Shown in pieces: positions 24,106 to 33,100 of a stretch of 64,000 nt of DNA. Position 1 is the stretch's first letter. Each line of letters starts with the position of its first letter. Below the pieces are notes generated by a model. The model saw only the letters and a list, made by a program, of their open reading frames with translations, had not been told where the DNA came from and did not search any database. A program made the position numbers and the translations under genes. The stretch covers positions 3,782,001 through 3,846,000 of the forward strand of contig NZ_JAMOAO010000001.1 in the NCBI RefSeq assembly GCF_030555055.1. The letters are read 5' to 3'. This DNA is from Nocardiopsis sp. YSL2 (GTDB taxonomy: Bacteria > Actinomycetota > Actinomycetes > Streptosporangiales > Streptosporangiaceae).

Positions 24106-25227
24106 ATGTCCGAGCAGCGCAAGATTCGGGTCGCCGTCGTCTTCGGCGGACGCAGTTCCGAACACGAGATCTCCTGCGTCACCGCGGGCAGTGTCCTGTC
24201 CGTCATCGACCACGACCGCTACGAGGTGGTCCCCGTGGGGATCACGCGGTCGGGCAACTGGGTGCTCACCTCCGGTGACCCCGACCGCCTGCGCATCGAC
24301 GAGGGGACCAAGGCGCTGCCCAGCGTCCCCGAGGACGGTGCCGACCTGGCGCTGCCCTTCGACGCGGCGGGCCAGCTGATGGTGGTCGACCCCGCGGAGG
24401 GGCCGCGACGCCTGGCCGAGGTCGACGTCGTGCTCCCGCTGCTGCACGGACCGTTCGGCGAGGACGGCACCATCCAGGGGCTCTTCGAGATGATGGGTGT
24501 GCGCTACGCGGGCGCCGGCGTCTTCTCCAGCGCGGCCGCCATGGACAAGGTCTTCATGAAGGCCATGCTCGTCGGCAACGGGATCCCCACCAGCGGTTTC
24601 GTGGCGATCTCCGACCGGCAGTGGCGCAACGAGCGCAAGAAGGTCCTGGACGACGTCGCCGAACTCGGTGAGACCGTGTTCGTCAAGCCCGCCCGTGCTG
24701 GCAGCAGCGTGGGGATCACGAAGGTGAGCGACTCCTCCGACTCCGACGCGGTCGTCGCGGCGGTGGAGGCCGCCCGCGAACACGACCCCAAGGTGCTCGT
24801 CGAGGCCCAGATCGTGGGCCGCGAGATCGAGTGCGGCGTCCTGGAGGCCGAGGACGGCGGGACGCCGGACGTGTCCTTCCCGGCCGAGGTGCACGTGGCC
24901 GAGGGCTTCGACTTCTACGACTTCGAGGCCAAGTACCTGTCCAGCAGCAGCCTCACGATCCCGGCGGGGATCCCGGAGGAGGCCACCGCGCGGCTGCGCG
25001 CGATGGCGGCCGAGGTCTTCGAGGCGATGGGCTGTGAGGGACTGGCCCGCGTCGACTTCTTCTACACCGAGGACGGCGAGGTCCTCGTCAACGAGCTCAA
25101 CACGATGCCCGGGTTCACCCCGGCCTCGGCGTTCCCGCAGATGTGGGGCGCCACGGGCGTGGACTACGCCACCCTGGTGGACCGCATGATCACCACGGCG
25201 CTGCGCCGGAGCCCCGGCCTGCGCTGA
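24106..25227 (+). CDS. ddl: D-alanine--D-alanine ligase
   Basis: Joins two D-alanines with ATP for peptidoglycan. 373 residues from ATG 24106 (MSEQRKIRVAVVFGGRSSEHEISC); an upstream in-frame start at 24037 lacks support. ATP-grasp features: VDVVLPLLHGPFGEDGTIQGLFEMMGVRYAGAG split around the substrate loop, VFVKPARAGSSVGITKV (P-loop-like), EIECGVLE, and the C-terminal metal site ARVDFFYTEDGEVLVNELNTMPGFTPASAFP. It follows the PLP enzyme by 61 bp with its own promoter. Confidence 0.94.
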   Translation: MSEQRKIRVAVVFGGRSSEHEISCVTAGSVLSVIDHDRYEVVPVGITRSGNWVLTSGDPDRLRIDEGTKALPSVPEDGADLALPFDAAGQLMVVDPAEGPRRLAEVDVVLPLLHGPFGEDGTIQGLFEMMGVRYAGAGVFSSAAAMDKVFMKAMLVGNGIPTSGFVAISDRQWRNERKKVLDDVAELGETVFVKPARAGSSVGITKVSDSSDSDAVVAAVEAAREHDPKVLVEAQIVGREIECGVLEAEDGGTPDVSFPAEVHVAEGFDFYDFEAKYLSSSSLTIPAGIPEEATARLRAMAAEVFEAMGCEGLARVDFFYTEDGEVLVNELNTMPGFTPASAFPQMWGATGVDYATLVDRMITTALRRSPGLR

Positions 25228-25240
25228 GGACGAACGTAGG

Positions 25241-25275
25241 AGGGGCGGGTGGCCGGTCGGCCGCCCGCCCCTTTC
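25241..25275. terminator. Bidirectional terminator between ddl and the EI24 gene
   Basis: AGGGGCGGGTGGCC (25241-25254) and GGCCGCCCGCCCCT (25259-25272) form a 14-bp stem (one G-T) with a 4-nt loop, followed by TTTC. It serves the convergent genes. Confidence 0.8.
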
Positions 25276-25311
25276 GTCCGTGGTTCCCCGCACGCGGGGA
25301 GCCGGTGGGTG

Positions 25312-26160
25312 CTACGGGTGCTGCGGGTGCGGGGGGTACTGGTGCGGCGGGGGCGGCCCCGGCACCTGCGGTCCCGGCGGCGGCTGCGGAGCGGGCATCA
25401 GCTCCGGGTTCGCGTCGAAGAGCTGGCGGGCCAGGATCGTGCCGCCCGCGGCGGCGGCCGGGAACACCGCGACCGCCACGAACGGGATCGCCAGCAGGAA
25501 GTACGTGGGCACGGAGAAGCCCAGGGTGCGCAGGCGACGGGTCCGGAGGAACCGCTGGCGGTCGCGCAACCGCAGCATCGCGCGCCGGTCGAAGGCTCCG
25601 CCCACGAGTTCGATGCCGAGCAGCCAGCCGCCCAGGACGGCCGCCAGGACCGCGCCGACCACCTGGCCCGCCAGCGGGACGAAACCGATGGCGAACACGA
25701 CGACGGTCACCAGCAGCGACGCGAACACGATCACCAGGCCCTGCCGGACCGCGCGCGCGATCGAGGCCGCCAGCGGCTCCTCGTAGGGCTCGGGCGCGTG
25801 GCCCAGCTCCTTCTCGACCAGTTCGCCGATCTTGTCGTAGATCGGGGCACCGAGCGTCAGCGTGACCGTCGTGAAGGTGACGACCATGAGCAGGACGCTG
25901 CCCACCACCGCGGCGACGGCGAGGGCCCCGCGCAGGAGGCCCCGCCAGACGGGGTCCCAGTCCCCGGCGAAGGGGGTCGCCCACGTGGAGAAGTCCTCGA
26001 CGTTGAGGACCAGCGCGACGAACAGGGCGAGGAACAGCAGCGACGTGATGAACGGGGGGATGGCGCCCAGCAGGAACAGCCGGGGCTTGCGCAGCAGTAG
26101 GACGAAGCCGCGCGCCAGGGCGCCGACTCCGCCGAAGATCTCACGGAAGAAAGTGGCCAC
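25312..26160 (-). CDS. EI24/CysZ-family multi-pass membrane protein
   Basis: 282 residues with about six hydrophobic segments (around LFLLGAIPPFITSLLFLALF, GALAVAAVVGSVLLMVVTFT, LVIVFASLLVTVVVFAIGFV, GAVLAAVLGGWLLGIELVGG, PTYFLLAIPFVAVAVFPAAA), a cytoplasmic loop rich in Glu (GELVEKELGHAPEPYEEP), and a proline-rich tail (~30 residues, PPPGPQVPGPPPPHQYPP). The layout matches the EI24-domain family, which includes sulfate transporter CysZ, but no transport role is shown for actinobacterial copies. It is monocistronic and convergent with ddl. Confidence 0.78.
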   Translation of the reverse strand: MATFFREIFGGVGALARGFVLLLRKPRLFLLGAIPPFITSLLFLALFVALVLNVEDFSTWATPFAGDWDPVWRGLLRGALAVAAVVGSVLLMVVTFTTVTLTLGAPIYDKIGELVEKELGHAPEPYEEPLAASIARAVRQGLVIVFASLLVTVVVFAIGFVPLAGQVVGAVLAAVLGGWLLGIELVGGAFDRRAMLRLRDRQRFLRTRRLRTLGFSVPTYFLLAIPFVAVAVFPAAAAGGTILARQLFDANPELMPAPQPPPGPQVPGPPPPHQYPPHPQHP

Positions 26161-26261
26161 GCAGGAACCCTAGAGGATACCCGTGAAATCACGGAAAAGG
26201 CGTACGCTGGGCGTGTGCTCTCGTTACGCTCGGTGTGTTCCGAATACCGCAGGGGGTGCAC

Positions 26262-26846
26262 ATGGTCTGTGCGACTCAAGAGCGGGTGGAGGAAACCACG
26301 ATGGATCTTCCCACGCTGCATGAAAGCCTCAAACTCCCCGATGGTTACCGCTCGGAGATCATCGACGGGAGCATCATCGTGTCGCCGACACCGACTTTCC
26401 GGCACAGCAAGATCATCAGGCGCCTCGAACGGGCACTTGACCGCTCCATGCCCGAAGGTCTGGAGGCGTACCAGACGCTGACCCTGGAGATCACAGAGAC
26501 CGGCGATCGCTACGTTCCCGACCTCGCGCTTCTACCTGAGACACCAGGGGAGGAGGAGAGCTGGGAAGAGTCGGATTGGATTCTTCCCGCCGAGGACTTG
26601 GAGTTGGCGGTTGAGGTCGTCTCCCCGAGTAGCGCTCTCCATGACTGGCAGGCCAAGGTCAAGGGCTACGCCACGGCGGGAGTTCCTTTGTACCTGGTGA
26701 TCGACCCGCGCAAAAGCGAGATCGCGCTGTTCTCCAACCCTGAGAAGGGCAAGTACCTGGACGTCGCACGGGCGGTGCCCGGTAAGTCCGTGAAGCTCCC
26801 CGAACCCTTCAACACCGAGATCGAGGCGACCCCGCTGCTGACGTAG
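26262..26846 (+). CDS. Uma2-family (DUF820) putative endonuclease
   Basis: 194 residues from ATG 26262 (AGGGGGTG upstream); ATG 26301 (MDLPTLHESLKLPDGYR) also has a strong site (GGAGGAAACC) and may be the true start. The PD-(D/E)XK-like core of the family is visible: LPDGYRSEIIDGSIIVSPTP, RYVPDLALLPE, LELAVEVVSPSS with E-x-V, DWQAKVKGYATAGVPLYLVIDPR. Activity of the family is largely unproven. The gene is clearly less GC-rich at third positions than its neighbours, and such genes occur as multi-copy, mobile-like families in actinomycetes. It converges on cydC. Confidence 0.8.
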   Translation: MVCATQERVEETTMDLPTLHESLKLPDGYRSEIIDGSIIVSPTPTFRHSKIIRRLERALDRSMPEGLEAYQTLTLEITETGDRYVPDLALLPETPGEEESWEESDWILPAEDLELAVEVVSPSSALHDWQAKVKGYATAGVPLYLVIDPRKSEIALFSNPEKGKYLDVARAVPGKSVKLPEPFNTEIEATPLLT

Positions 26847-26864
26847 CCGTGCGTTGGGGCGGGT

Positions 26865-28631
26865 TCAGGGCGGCAGCACGTTCCTGTACCACCCTTCCGT
26901 CTCCACCAGTTCCGCGTGGGTGCCCTCCTGAAGCACCTTGCCCTCGCGGACCACGTAGATCCGGTCCACGCGCTCCAGCCCCGTCAGGTCGTGCGTGATG
27001 AGCAGGGTGGAGTAGCCCTCGGCCGCGTCGAGCAGGTCGGCCACCACCGCGTCGCGCGCGTCCGGGTCCAGGTGCGCCGTCGGCTCGTCCAGCACCAGCA
27101 CGCGCGGCGCCGCCAGCACCGCGCGGGCCAGCGCCAAGCGCTGCACCATCCCGCCGCTGAGCCCCAGTCCGTGCGTGCCCACCAGCGTGTCCAGGCCCTT
27201 GGGCATCGCCGCGACCTCGTCGGCCAGGCGCGCCCGCCGCAGCGCCGCCCACAGTTCCTCGTCCGGGGCGCCCGGGCGGGCCAGCTTCAAGTTCTCCCGC
27301 AGGGTCGAGGCGAACACGTGCGGGTCCTGCGGCACCCCCGACACCACCGCGCGCACCTCGTCGGCCGGGTAGGACGTGATGTCGGTGCCGCCGATCGACA
27401 CGCTCCCGCCGTCCGGGTCGCGGAACCTCAGCAGGACCGACGCCAGCGTGCTCTTGCCCGCGCCGCTCGGCCCCACCACGGCCACCGTCCACCCGGCCGG
27501 GATCTCCAGGTCCACCCCGTCCAGGGCCCACGGCTCCCGCGGCCCGTAGCGCACGCGCAGGTCGCGGATCAGCACCGAGGGGTCCGCGTCGGGGTCCAGC
27601 CCCGACCGCGTCGGGGCCGCGGTCGCGGCCGGCACGTCCAGGACGCCGAAGAGCCGGGCCCCGCTCTCGCGGATCGCGCCCAGCTTCGCGGCGACCGCGG
27701 GCAGTGGCGCCACGATCTCGAACGCCGCCAGGGTCGTGAGCACCAGGACCGCCAGGGACACGGCGCCCAGCGTCCCGTCCTCCACGGCGGCCACCCCGAG
27801 CAGCAGGGCGCCCCACACCGTCAGTCCGGTGATCAGGGCGCCCGCCCCGGCCCCCAGCCCCAGGACGGCGGCGTCGCGCCGCGCGAGCCGGGTCAGCTCG
27901 GCGTCGGCCGCGTGGACCCGGTCGACCTGCCGGTCCATGGCCCCGTAGGCGACCAGGTCCGGAGCGCCGTGCAGGGTGTCCACCAGGGCCGTCGACAGTT
28001 CGCCGCGGGCCCGGGACTGGCGGCGTCCGGGACCGCGTCCCAGGGCGGCCGCGGCGAGCGGCACGGCGAGTCCGGCCAGCAGCAGACCGGCGGCGAGCAG
28101 CAGCCCGCCCGGCGCGTACACGGCGGTCAGGAACAGGACCGTCGCCCCGCCCGTCACCAGCGAGATCAGCGGCGGGGTGAGCCCGCGCACCAGCAGGTCC
28201 AGGGTCGCCTCGGTGTCGTTGACCAGACGCGACACCAGGTCGCCCGACCGGAAGCGGCCGAAGGGCTCGGTGGCCGCGAGCCGTTCGTAGACACGCACCC
28301 GCACCTCGGCGAGCGTGCGGAACGCGGCGTCATGGGTGACCAACCGCTCCAGGTAGCGGGCCACGCCCCGGGTCACGCCCAGAGCCCGGGTGGCGACCAC
28401 GGCCACGCTCAGCGCCGTGATCGACGGGTGGTTCGCCGCGGTGGCGAGCATCCAGGCCGCCACGGCGAGCAGGGCCACGCCCGCGCCGGTGGCGAAGGCG
28501 CCGAGCAGCACGCCCAGAGCGAACCGGGCGCCGCGCGGCCAGGCCAGCGCGATCATCCGCCACAGCGGGTTCCGGTGCCGCGCGCGGTCGGAGGCGAGGC
28601 CCGAACGGTCGGGGGAGAGGGGTGTACTCAC
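26865..28631 (-). CDS. cydC: ABC transporter CydC (cytochrome bd assembly)
   Basis: 588 residues, one half of the heterodimeric exporter of glutathione/cysteine-type thiols (or haem) needed to assemble cytochrome bd. The N-terminal ~310 residues hold six membrane helices (for example FALGVLLGAFATGAGVALLA), the C-terminal half an ATPase: Walker A VGPSGAGKSTL, signature LSGGMVQRLALARA, Walker B VLVLDEPTAHLD. The GTG at 28631 overlaps the cydD stop (4 bp). Order cydA-B-D-C is normal for actinobacteria. Thiol specificity is known for E. coli, not for this group. Confidence 0.9.
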   Translation of the reverse strand: MSTPLSPDRSGLASDRARHRNPLWRMIALAWPRGARFALGVLLGAFATGAGVALLAVAAWMLATAANHPSITALSVAVVATRALGVTRGVARYLERLVTHDAAFRTLAEVRVRVYERLAATEPFGRFRSGDLVSRLVNDTEATLDLLVRGLTPPLISLVTGGATVLFLTAVYAPGGLLLAAGLLLAGLAVPLAAAALGRGPGRRQSRARGELSTALVDTLHGAPDLVAYGAMDRQVDRVHAADAELTRLARRDAAVLGLGAGAGALITGLTVWGALLLGVAAVEDGTLGAVSLAVLVLTTLAAFEIVAPLPAVAAKLGAIRESGARLFGVLDVPAATAAPTRSGLDPDADPSVLIRDLRVRYGPREPWALDGVDLEIPAGWTVAVVGPSGAGKSTLASVLLRFRDPDGGSVSIGGTDITSYPADEVRAVVSGVPQDPHVFASTLRENLKLARPGAPDEELWAALRRARLADEVAAMPKGLDTLVGTHGLGLSGGMVQRLALARAVLAAPRVLVLDEPTAHLDPDARDAVVADLLDAAEGYSTLLITHDLTGLERVDRIYVVREGKVLQEGTHAELVETEGWYRNVLPP

Positions 28632-30361
28632 GGGGATCCGCTCGCTTCCGGGGTCGGCAGGGGCAGCGAGACCTGGCGCAACGAGTCGCCGAGGGCGGAG
28701 CGCGCCCACGCGGTGTCGTGGGCGACGATGACCGCCGTGCGGCCCTCCAACAGTCGTGTGACGGCCATGCGCACCGCCGCGGCGTTCTCCGGGTCCAGAT
28801 GCGCGGTCGGCTCGTCCAGCAGCACCAGGGGCGCGTCCCGGCACAGGGCGCGGGCGAGCGCGATCCGCTGGCGCTGCCCCGCGGACAGCCGGGCTCCCCG
28901 CTCGCCCAGCCGGGTGTCGTACCCCTCCGGCAGGGCCGAGACGAACACGTCGGCCTCGGCCTGTCGGGCCGCCTCCCGCACCTGCTCCATCGTGGCCTCG
29001 GGCGCGCCCAGGCGGATGTTGTCGGTCACCGACACGTCGAACAGGTACGGGTGCTGGGGCACCCAGGCGATCCCCAGCCGCCAGTCGGCGGAGGGGACCG
29101 TGTCCAGCGGGGTCCACGACCCGCCGGGGGCGCGCACGCTGACGCGTCCGTCCGTGGGTTCGTTCAACCGCAGGAGCAGGGACAGCAGCGTGGTCTTGCC
29201 CGCACCGCTGGGACCGGTGAGCAGGACGTGTTCCCCTGCGCGCACCTCCAGGTCGAACCCGGCCAGGGCCGGTGCGTCGCGGCCCGGATAGCGCATCCCG
29301 ACACCCTCGAAGCGCAGGTCGCCGCCCGCGGCGGGGGAGGGGCGGCCGGTCGGCTCCGCGGCGGTCGCGGCACGCCCGGAGCCGCGCTCGCGCTCCAACT
29401 CGGTGAAGACCTGGTCGGCCGCGGCCACGCCCTCCATGCTGGCGTGGAAGCGCGCGCCCACCTCGCGCAGCGGCAGGTAGGCCTCCGGGGCCAGGATGAG
29501 CACCAGGAGTGCGGTCTGGTAGTCCATGTGCCCGCCGAGCAGGCGCAACCCCACCTCCACGGCGACGAGCGCCACCGCCAGGGTCGCCAGCAGCTCCAGG
29601 GCGAAGGCGGACAGGAACGCGATCCGCAGCGTCCCCATCGTCGCCTCGCGGTGCTCCTCGCCCACCGTGCGGATGATCGACGCCTGCGCCTTGGCCCTGC
29701 GGAAGACCGCCAGGGTCGGCAGCCCCTCCACGACGTCGAGGAAGTGGCCGCTCAGGCGGCTCAGCAGCCGCCACTGCCGGTCCGTGCGCGCCTGGGTGTA
29801 CATGCCGATCAGAGCCATGAACACCGGGATGAGGGGGAGGGTCACGGCGATGACGATCCCCGAGATCCAGTCGGCCCAGAACACGACGCCCAGCACGGCG
29901 AGCGGCACGATCGCGGCCAGGACGAGCTGGGGCAGGTAGCGGGCGAAGTAGTCGTCCAGCGCGTCCAGCCCGCGGGTGGCCAGGGTGACCAGTTCCCCGG
30001 CCTTGGGCGAGCCCTCGTCGTCGTCCCCGGGCTCGGCCGTCCACACCTGTCCGTCCCCGGTGACGTGCTCGACCAGGCGGCGGCGCAGCCGCGACTTGGT
30101 GCGCGCCGCGCTGTGCAGGGCGGAGGTCTCGGCCAGGTAGGAGAGCAGGGCGCGGGCCACGGCGACCGCCGCCACGGCACCGATCGCCCCGCCGAGCGCG
30201 GCCATCCCCTCGCCGCTCCAGGCGCCGGTGATGACGCGGGCCAGCAGCCAGGCCTGGAGGAGGATCAGGGCGGTGATGAGGACGCCGCCGGCCACGGACA
30301 CGGCCATGTGCAGCCGGACCGCGCTCGCGGCCCGGACCAGGCGGGGATCAAGCGGCTTCAC
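28628..30361 (-). CDS. cydD: ABC transporter CydD (cytochrome bd assembly)
   Basis: 577 residues from GTG 30361, with AAGGA 5 nt upstream (the open frame extends further but without a ribosome site). Six membrane helices (HMAVSVAGGVLITALILLQA, AALGGAIGAVAAVAVARALL, LVLAAIVPLAVLGVVFWADW and others), then the ATPase: Walker A LTGPSGAGKTTLLSLLLR, signature LSAGQRQRIALARA, Walker B LVLLDEPTAHLDPENAA. Partner of CydC, with overlapping genes to balance the two subunits. Confidence 0.9.
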   Translation of the reverse strand: MKPLDPRLVRAASAVRLHMAVSVAGGVLITALILLQAWLLARVITGAWSGEGMAALGGAIGAVAAVAVARALLSYLAETSALHSAARTKSRLRRRLVEHVTGDGQVWTAEPGDDDEGSPKAGELVTLATRGLDALDDYFARYLPQLVLAAIVPLAVLGVVFWADWISGIVIAVTLPLIPVFMALIGMYTQARTDRQWRLLSRLSGHFLDVVEGLPTLAVFRRAKAQASIIRTVGEEHREATMGTLRIAFLSAFALELLATLAVALVAVEVGLRLLGGHMDYQTALLVLILAPEAYLPLREVGARFHASMEGVAAADQVFTELERERGSGRAATAAEPTGRPSPAAGGDLRFEGVGMRYPGRDAPALAGFDLEVRAGEHVLLTGPSGAGKTTLLSLLLRLNEPTDGRVSVRAPGGSWTPLDTVPSADWRLGIAWVPQHPYLFDVSVTDNIRLGAPEATMEQVREAARQAEADVFVSALPEGYDTRLGERGARLSAGQRQRIALARALCRDAPLVLLDEPTAHLDPENAAAVRMAVTRLLEGRTAVIVAHDTAWARSALGDSLRQVSLPLPTPEASGSP

Positions 30362-30473
30362 GGTGTTCCTTCGGGGCGCGGGCTGTGCTTTCCTGGGGCC
30401 TCCGCTTCGCTTCGGCCCGTGCTCGGGTCCTGGGAAGCAGTGTCCATTCAACCGTCCGGGGCCGGGCCGGCGT
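30362..30473. other. cydB-cydD intergenic with inverted-repeat remnant
   Basis: 112 bp. TTTCCTGGGGCCTCCGCT (around 30391-30408) resembles the right part of the dispersed repeat seen at 40561-40601 (GGGGCCT and AGCGGAGGCCC segments), but the middle differs. No gene. Confidence 0.3.
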
Positions 30474-31505
30474 CTAGGCGGCGGGTTCGGGCTCGGGTGC
30501 GTCGGGGGTTCCGGTGACGGTCGCACCGGTCACACGCTGGCGGAACACCCAGTAGCTCCACCCCTGGTAGGCCAGGACCAGCGGCAGGAAGAACACCGCC
30601 ACCCACGTCATCACGGTCAGCGTGTAGTCGGCCGAGGACGCGTTGGCCACGGTCAGGCTGAACGCCGGGTCGGTGGTGGAGGGGAGCACGTTCGGGAACA
30701 GGGACCCGAAGAGGGTCGTGACGGCGGTGAGGACGGTGACCGCGGTCAGGGCGAACGACAGCCGCTCGTGGCGCAGCAGGACCGCCACGACTCCGCCCAC
30801 GAGGGCGACCGCGGCGACGGCGGCCAGCGGCAGGGTCCACGGCTGGCCGTGGGCGAACTGGGTCCAGGCGAGGAACCCGGCGGCGGAGGGGACCGCGGCG
30901 CCCGCGGTCCACACGGCGGCCGTGCGGGCGCGGGCCCGGACCGGGCCGTCGGTCTTGAGGGTCAGGAACACGGCGCCGTGCAGGGTGAAGAGCGACAGGG
31001 TCGTCAGTCCGCCCAGCAGAGCGTAGGGGTTGAGCAGGTCGAGCAGCCCCGCGGTGACGATCTGGTCGGCGTCCATCGCCACACCCCGGACGATGTTGGC
31101 GAAGGCCACGCCCCACAGGAACGCCGGGACGGCGCTGCCGAAGAAGATCGCGCGGTCCCACCAGGCGCGCCAGGCGGAGTCGTCGCGCTTGCCGCGGTAC
31201 TCGAAGGCCACACCGCGCAGGATGAGCGCGATGAGGATGAGGAACAGCGGCACGTAGAACCCGCTGAACAGGGAGGCGTACCAGGCGGGGAAGGCGGCGA
31301 ACATGGCGCCGCCCGCCGTGAGCAGCCACACCTCGTTGGCGTCCCACACCGGCCCGATGGCGTTGATGGTGACGCGTCGGTCGACGGAGTCGCGCCTGCC
31401 CATGAACGGCAGGAGCGTGCCCACCCCGAAGTCGAAGCCCTCCAGGATGAAGTACCCGATCCACAGGACCGAGATGGCGATGAACCAGATGACGGCGAGA
31501 TCCAT
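30474..31505 (-). CDS. cydB: Cytochrome bd ubiquinol/menaquinol oxidase subunit II
   Basis: 343 residues, highly hydrophobic with about 8-9 helices. Family segments at the N-terminus: AVIWFIAISVLWIGYFILEGFD split by the membrane, FGVGTLLPFMGRRDSVDRRVTINAIGPVWDANEVWLLTAGGAMF, FPAWYASLFSGFYVPLFLILIALILRGVAFEYR. With CydA it forms the oxygen-reducing terminal oxidase for low-oxygen or stress respiration. ATG 31505 has AGGAG ~9 nt upstream. It starts 12 bp after cydA ends. Confidence 0.95.
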   Translation of the reverse strand: MDLAVIWFIAISVLWIGYFILEGFDFGVGTLLPFMGRRDSVDRRVTINAIGPVWDANEVWLLTAGGAMFAAFPAWYASLFSGFYVPLFLILIALILRGVAFEYRGKRDDSAWRAWWDRAIFFGSAVPAFLWGVAFANIVRGVAMDADQIVTAGLLDLLNPYALLGGLTTLSLFTLHGAVFLTLKTDGPVRARARTAAVWTAGAAVPSAAGFLAWTQFAHGQPWTLPLAAVAAVALVGGVVAVLLRHERLSFALTAVTVLTAVTTLFGSLFPNVLPSTTDPAFSLTVANASSADYTLTVMTWVAVFFLPLVLAYQGWSYWVFRQRVTGATVTGTPDAPEPEPAA

Positions 31506-31517
31506 GGTCCGTGGCTC

Positions 31518-32963
31518 CTAGTAGCTGAAGTGCGGGATGGCGGCCTCGTCCTCGTCGTTCTCCAGGTCGGGAACGAGGTGGGAGGGCCCGGCCTTGATGT
31601 ACTTCGCCAAGAGGCCGACCTCGACGACGAAGAGCAGGCCGTACACGGCGGTGAACACGCCCAGGCTCATGGCGACCGTTCCGAGGCTCACCCCGGGCGA
31701 GACGCTCTCGGCGGTCAGCAGCTGGCCGTGCACCGTCCAGGGCTGGCGGCCCATCTCGGTGAGCACCCAGCCGAAGATGTTCGCGGCCAGGGCGGCGGGC
31801 AGCGCCGCCATCCCGGCGAAGTAGAACCAGCGGTGCCCGGGCATGCGCTCCTTGCCCCGGGTGAGGTACAGCCCGAGCGCGGCGATCCCCACGCCGAACA
31901 GCCCCAGCCCGATCATCAGGCGGAACGACCAGTACACGACGAAGACGTTGGGGGTGTAGTCCCCGGGCCCGTAGTACTCCTCGTAGGCATCCTGGAGGTC
32001 GTTCATCCCGTGCACCTCGCCCTGGAAGTGCCCTGTGGCGAGGAAGCTGAGGACGTTGGGGACGGTGACGTCGATGGGGTTGTAGCGCGCCTCGGTGTCG
32101 CCCACGGCGAAGGTGGAGAAGTCCGCGCCCTCCTCGGTGTCCCAGAGGGCCTCGGCCGCGGCGAGCTTCATGGGCTCGTACTCGGCGGCGAGCTTGGCCT
32201 GGTGGTCACCGGAGAACACGACCAGGGCACCGGCCATGAGGGTGAAGACCAGACCGACCTTGAGCGTGCCGCGGAACAGTGCGAAGTCGCGCGGGGGCGG
32301 CGCGGTGCCGACCGTGCCCGTGTCGCCGTGGTGGGTGTTGCGCCACAGCTTGTAGGCGCTGACCGCGACGACGAACAGCCCGGCGGTGACGAAGGCGGCC
32401 GAGACCGTGTGCAGGTAGGTCGACCAGGCCTGGTCGTTGCTCAGGACCGCCCAGATGTCGGTGAGCTCGGCGCGGCCGGTCTCCGGATTGACCTCGTAGC
32501 CGACCGGACGGCGCATCCAGGCGTTGGCGGCGAGGATGAAGTACGCCGACAGGTTGGTGCCGATCGCGACCAGCCAGATGCACGCCAGGTGCGCGCCGCG
32601 CGGCAGGCGGTGCCAGCCGAAGATCCACAGGCCGATGAACGTCGACTCCAGGAAGAAGGCCAGCAGCGCCTCCATGGCCAGCGGCGCCCCGAACACGTCG
32701 CCGACGAAGCGCGAGTACTCGCTCCAGTTCATGCCGAACTGGAACTCCTGCACGATGCCCGTGACCACGCCCATGGCGAAGTTGATGAGGAAGAGCTTGC
32801 CGAAGAACTGCGTCGCCTGGAGGTACTCGTGCTTCTTGGTGCGGAACCAGAGGGTCTGGAGGACCGCCACGATGAAGGAGAGCCCGATGGTCAGGGGCAC
32901 GAAGAGGAAGTGGTAGATCGTGGTGACCCCGAACTGCCACCTCGCGAGATCAAGGGCTTCCAT
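31518..32963 (-). CDS. cydA: Cytochrome bd oxidase subunit I
   Basis: 481 residues from ATG 32963 with GAGAGG 6 nt upstream. Signatures: MEALDLARWQFGVTTIYHFLFVPLTIGLSF (haem-ligand His near residue 19), TQFFGKLFLINFAMGVVTGIVQEFQFGMNWSEYSRFVGDVFGAPLAMEALLAFFLEST spread over helices 2-4, and the quinol loop region with GDHQAKLAAEYEPMK (~residue 245-260). The Q loop is of the short type. It oxidises menaquinol and reduces oxygen at the cytoplasmic membrane. First gene of cydABDC; a 25-bp dyad lies just upstream. Confidence 0.96.
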   Translation of the reverse strand: MEALDLARWQFGVTTIYHFLFVPLTIGLSFIVAVLQTLWFRTKKHEYLQATQFFGKLFLINFAMGVVTGIVQEFQFGMNWSEYSRFVGDVFGAPLAMEALLAFFLESTFIGLWIFGWHRLPRGAHLACIWLVAIGTNLSAYFILAANAWMRRPVGYEVNPETGRAELTDIWAVLSNDQAWSTYLHTVSAAFVTAGLFVVAVSAYKLWRNTHHGDTGTVGTAPPPRDFALFRGTLKVGLVFTLMAGALVVFSGDHQAKLAAEYEPMKLAAAEALWDTEEGADFSTFAVGDTEARYNPIDVTVPNVLSFLATGHFQGEVHGMNDLQDAYEEYYGPGDYTPNVFVVYWSFRLMIGLGLFGVGIAALGLYLTRGKERMPGHRWFYFAGMAALPAALAANIFGWVLTEMGRQPWTVHGQLLTAESVSPGVSLGTVAMSLGVFTAVYGLLFVVEVGLLAKYIKAGPSHLVPDLENDEDEAAIPHFSY

Positions 32964-32988
32964 GGCCACCTCTCAGAACCGACCGTCA

Positions 32989-33013
32989 GTAGTACTACGA
33001 ACTGTAGTGCTAC
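32989..33013. promoter_or_regulatory. 25-bp dyad upstream of cydA (possible BlaI/CopY-type operator)
   Basis: GTAGTACTAC-GAACT-GTAGTGCTAC, a 10-5-10 inverted repeat with one mismatch, 26 bp before the cydA start. Its inner arms ACTAC-N5-GTAGT recall BlaI/CopY-family operators. It does not look like a Rex site (TGTGAA...TTCACA), the usual cyd regulator. The regulator is not in this window. Confidence 0.55.
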
Positions 33014-33060
33014 GGCGCGTCGTCAGGTCGCCCGGCCCCTGTGGAATAGGTCGCTCCGAG

Positions 33061-33072
33061 GTGTTCACGTGA
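33061..33072. promoter_or_regulatory. CACGTG-centred palindrome upstream of cydA
   Basis: In GTGTTCACGTGAGC, GTTCACGTGAGC is a near-perfect 12-bp palindrome about 100 bp before cydA; a second possible binding site. Confidence 0.25.
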
Positions 33073-33100
33073 GCTGAGGGGGGCATGGGGGCGGGCAGGG

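Noticed and set aside
33061-33072. Rex operator upstream of cydA
   Set aside because: GTTCACGTGAGC has inverted polarity relative to the Rex consensus TGTGAA...TTCACA; kept only as an unassigned palindrome.
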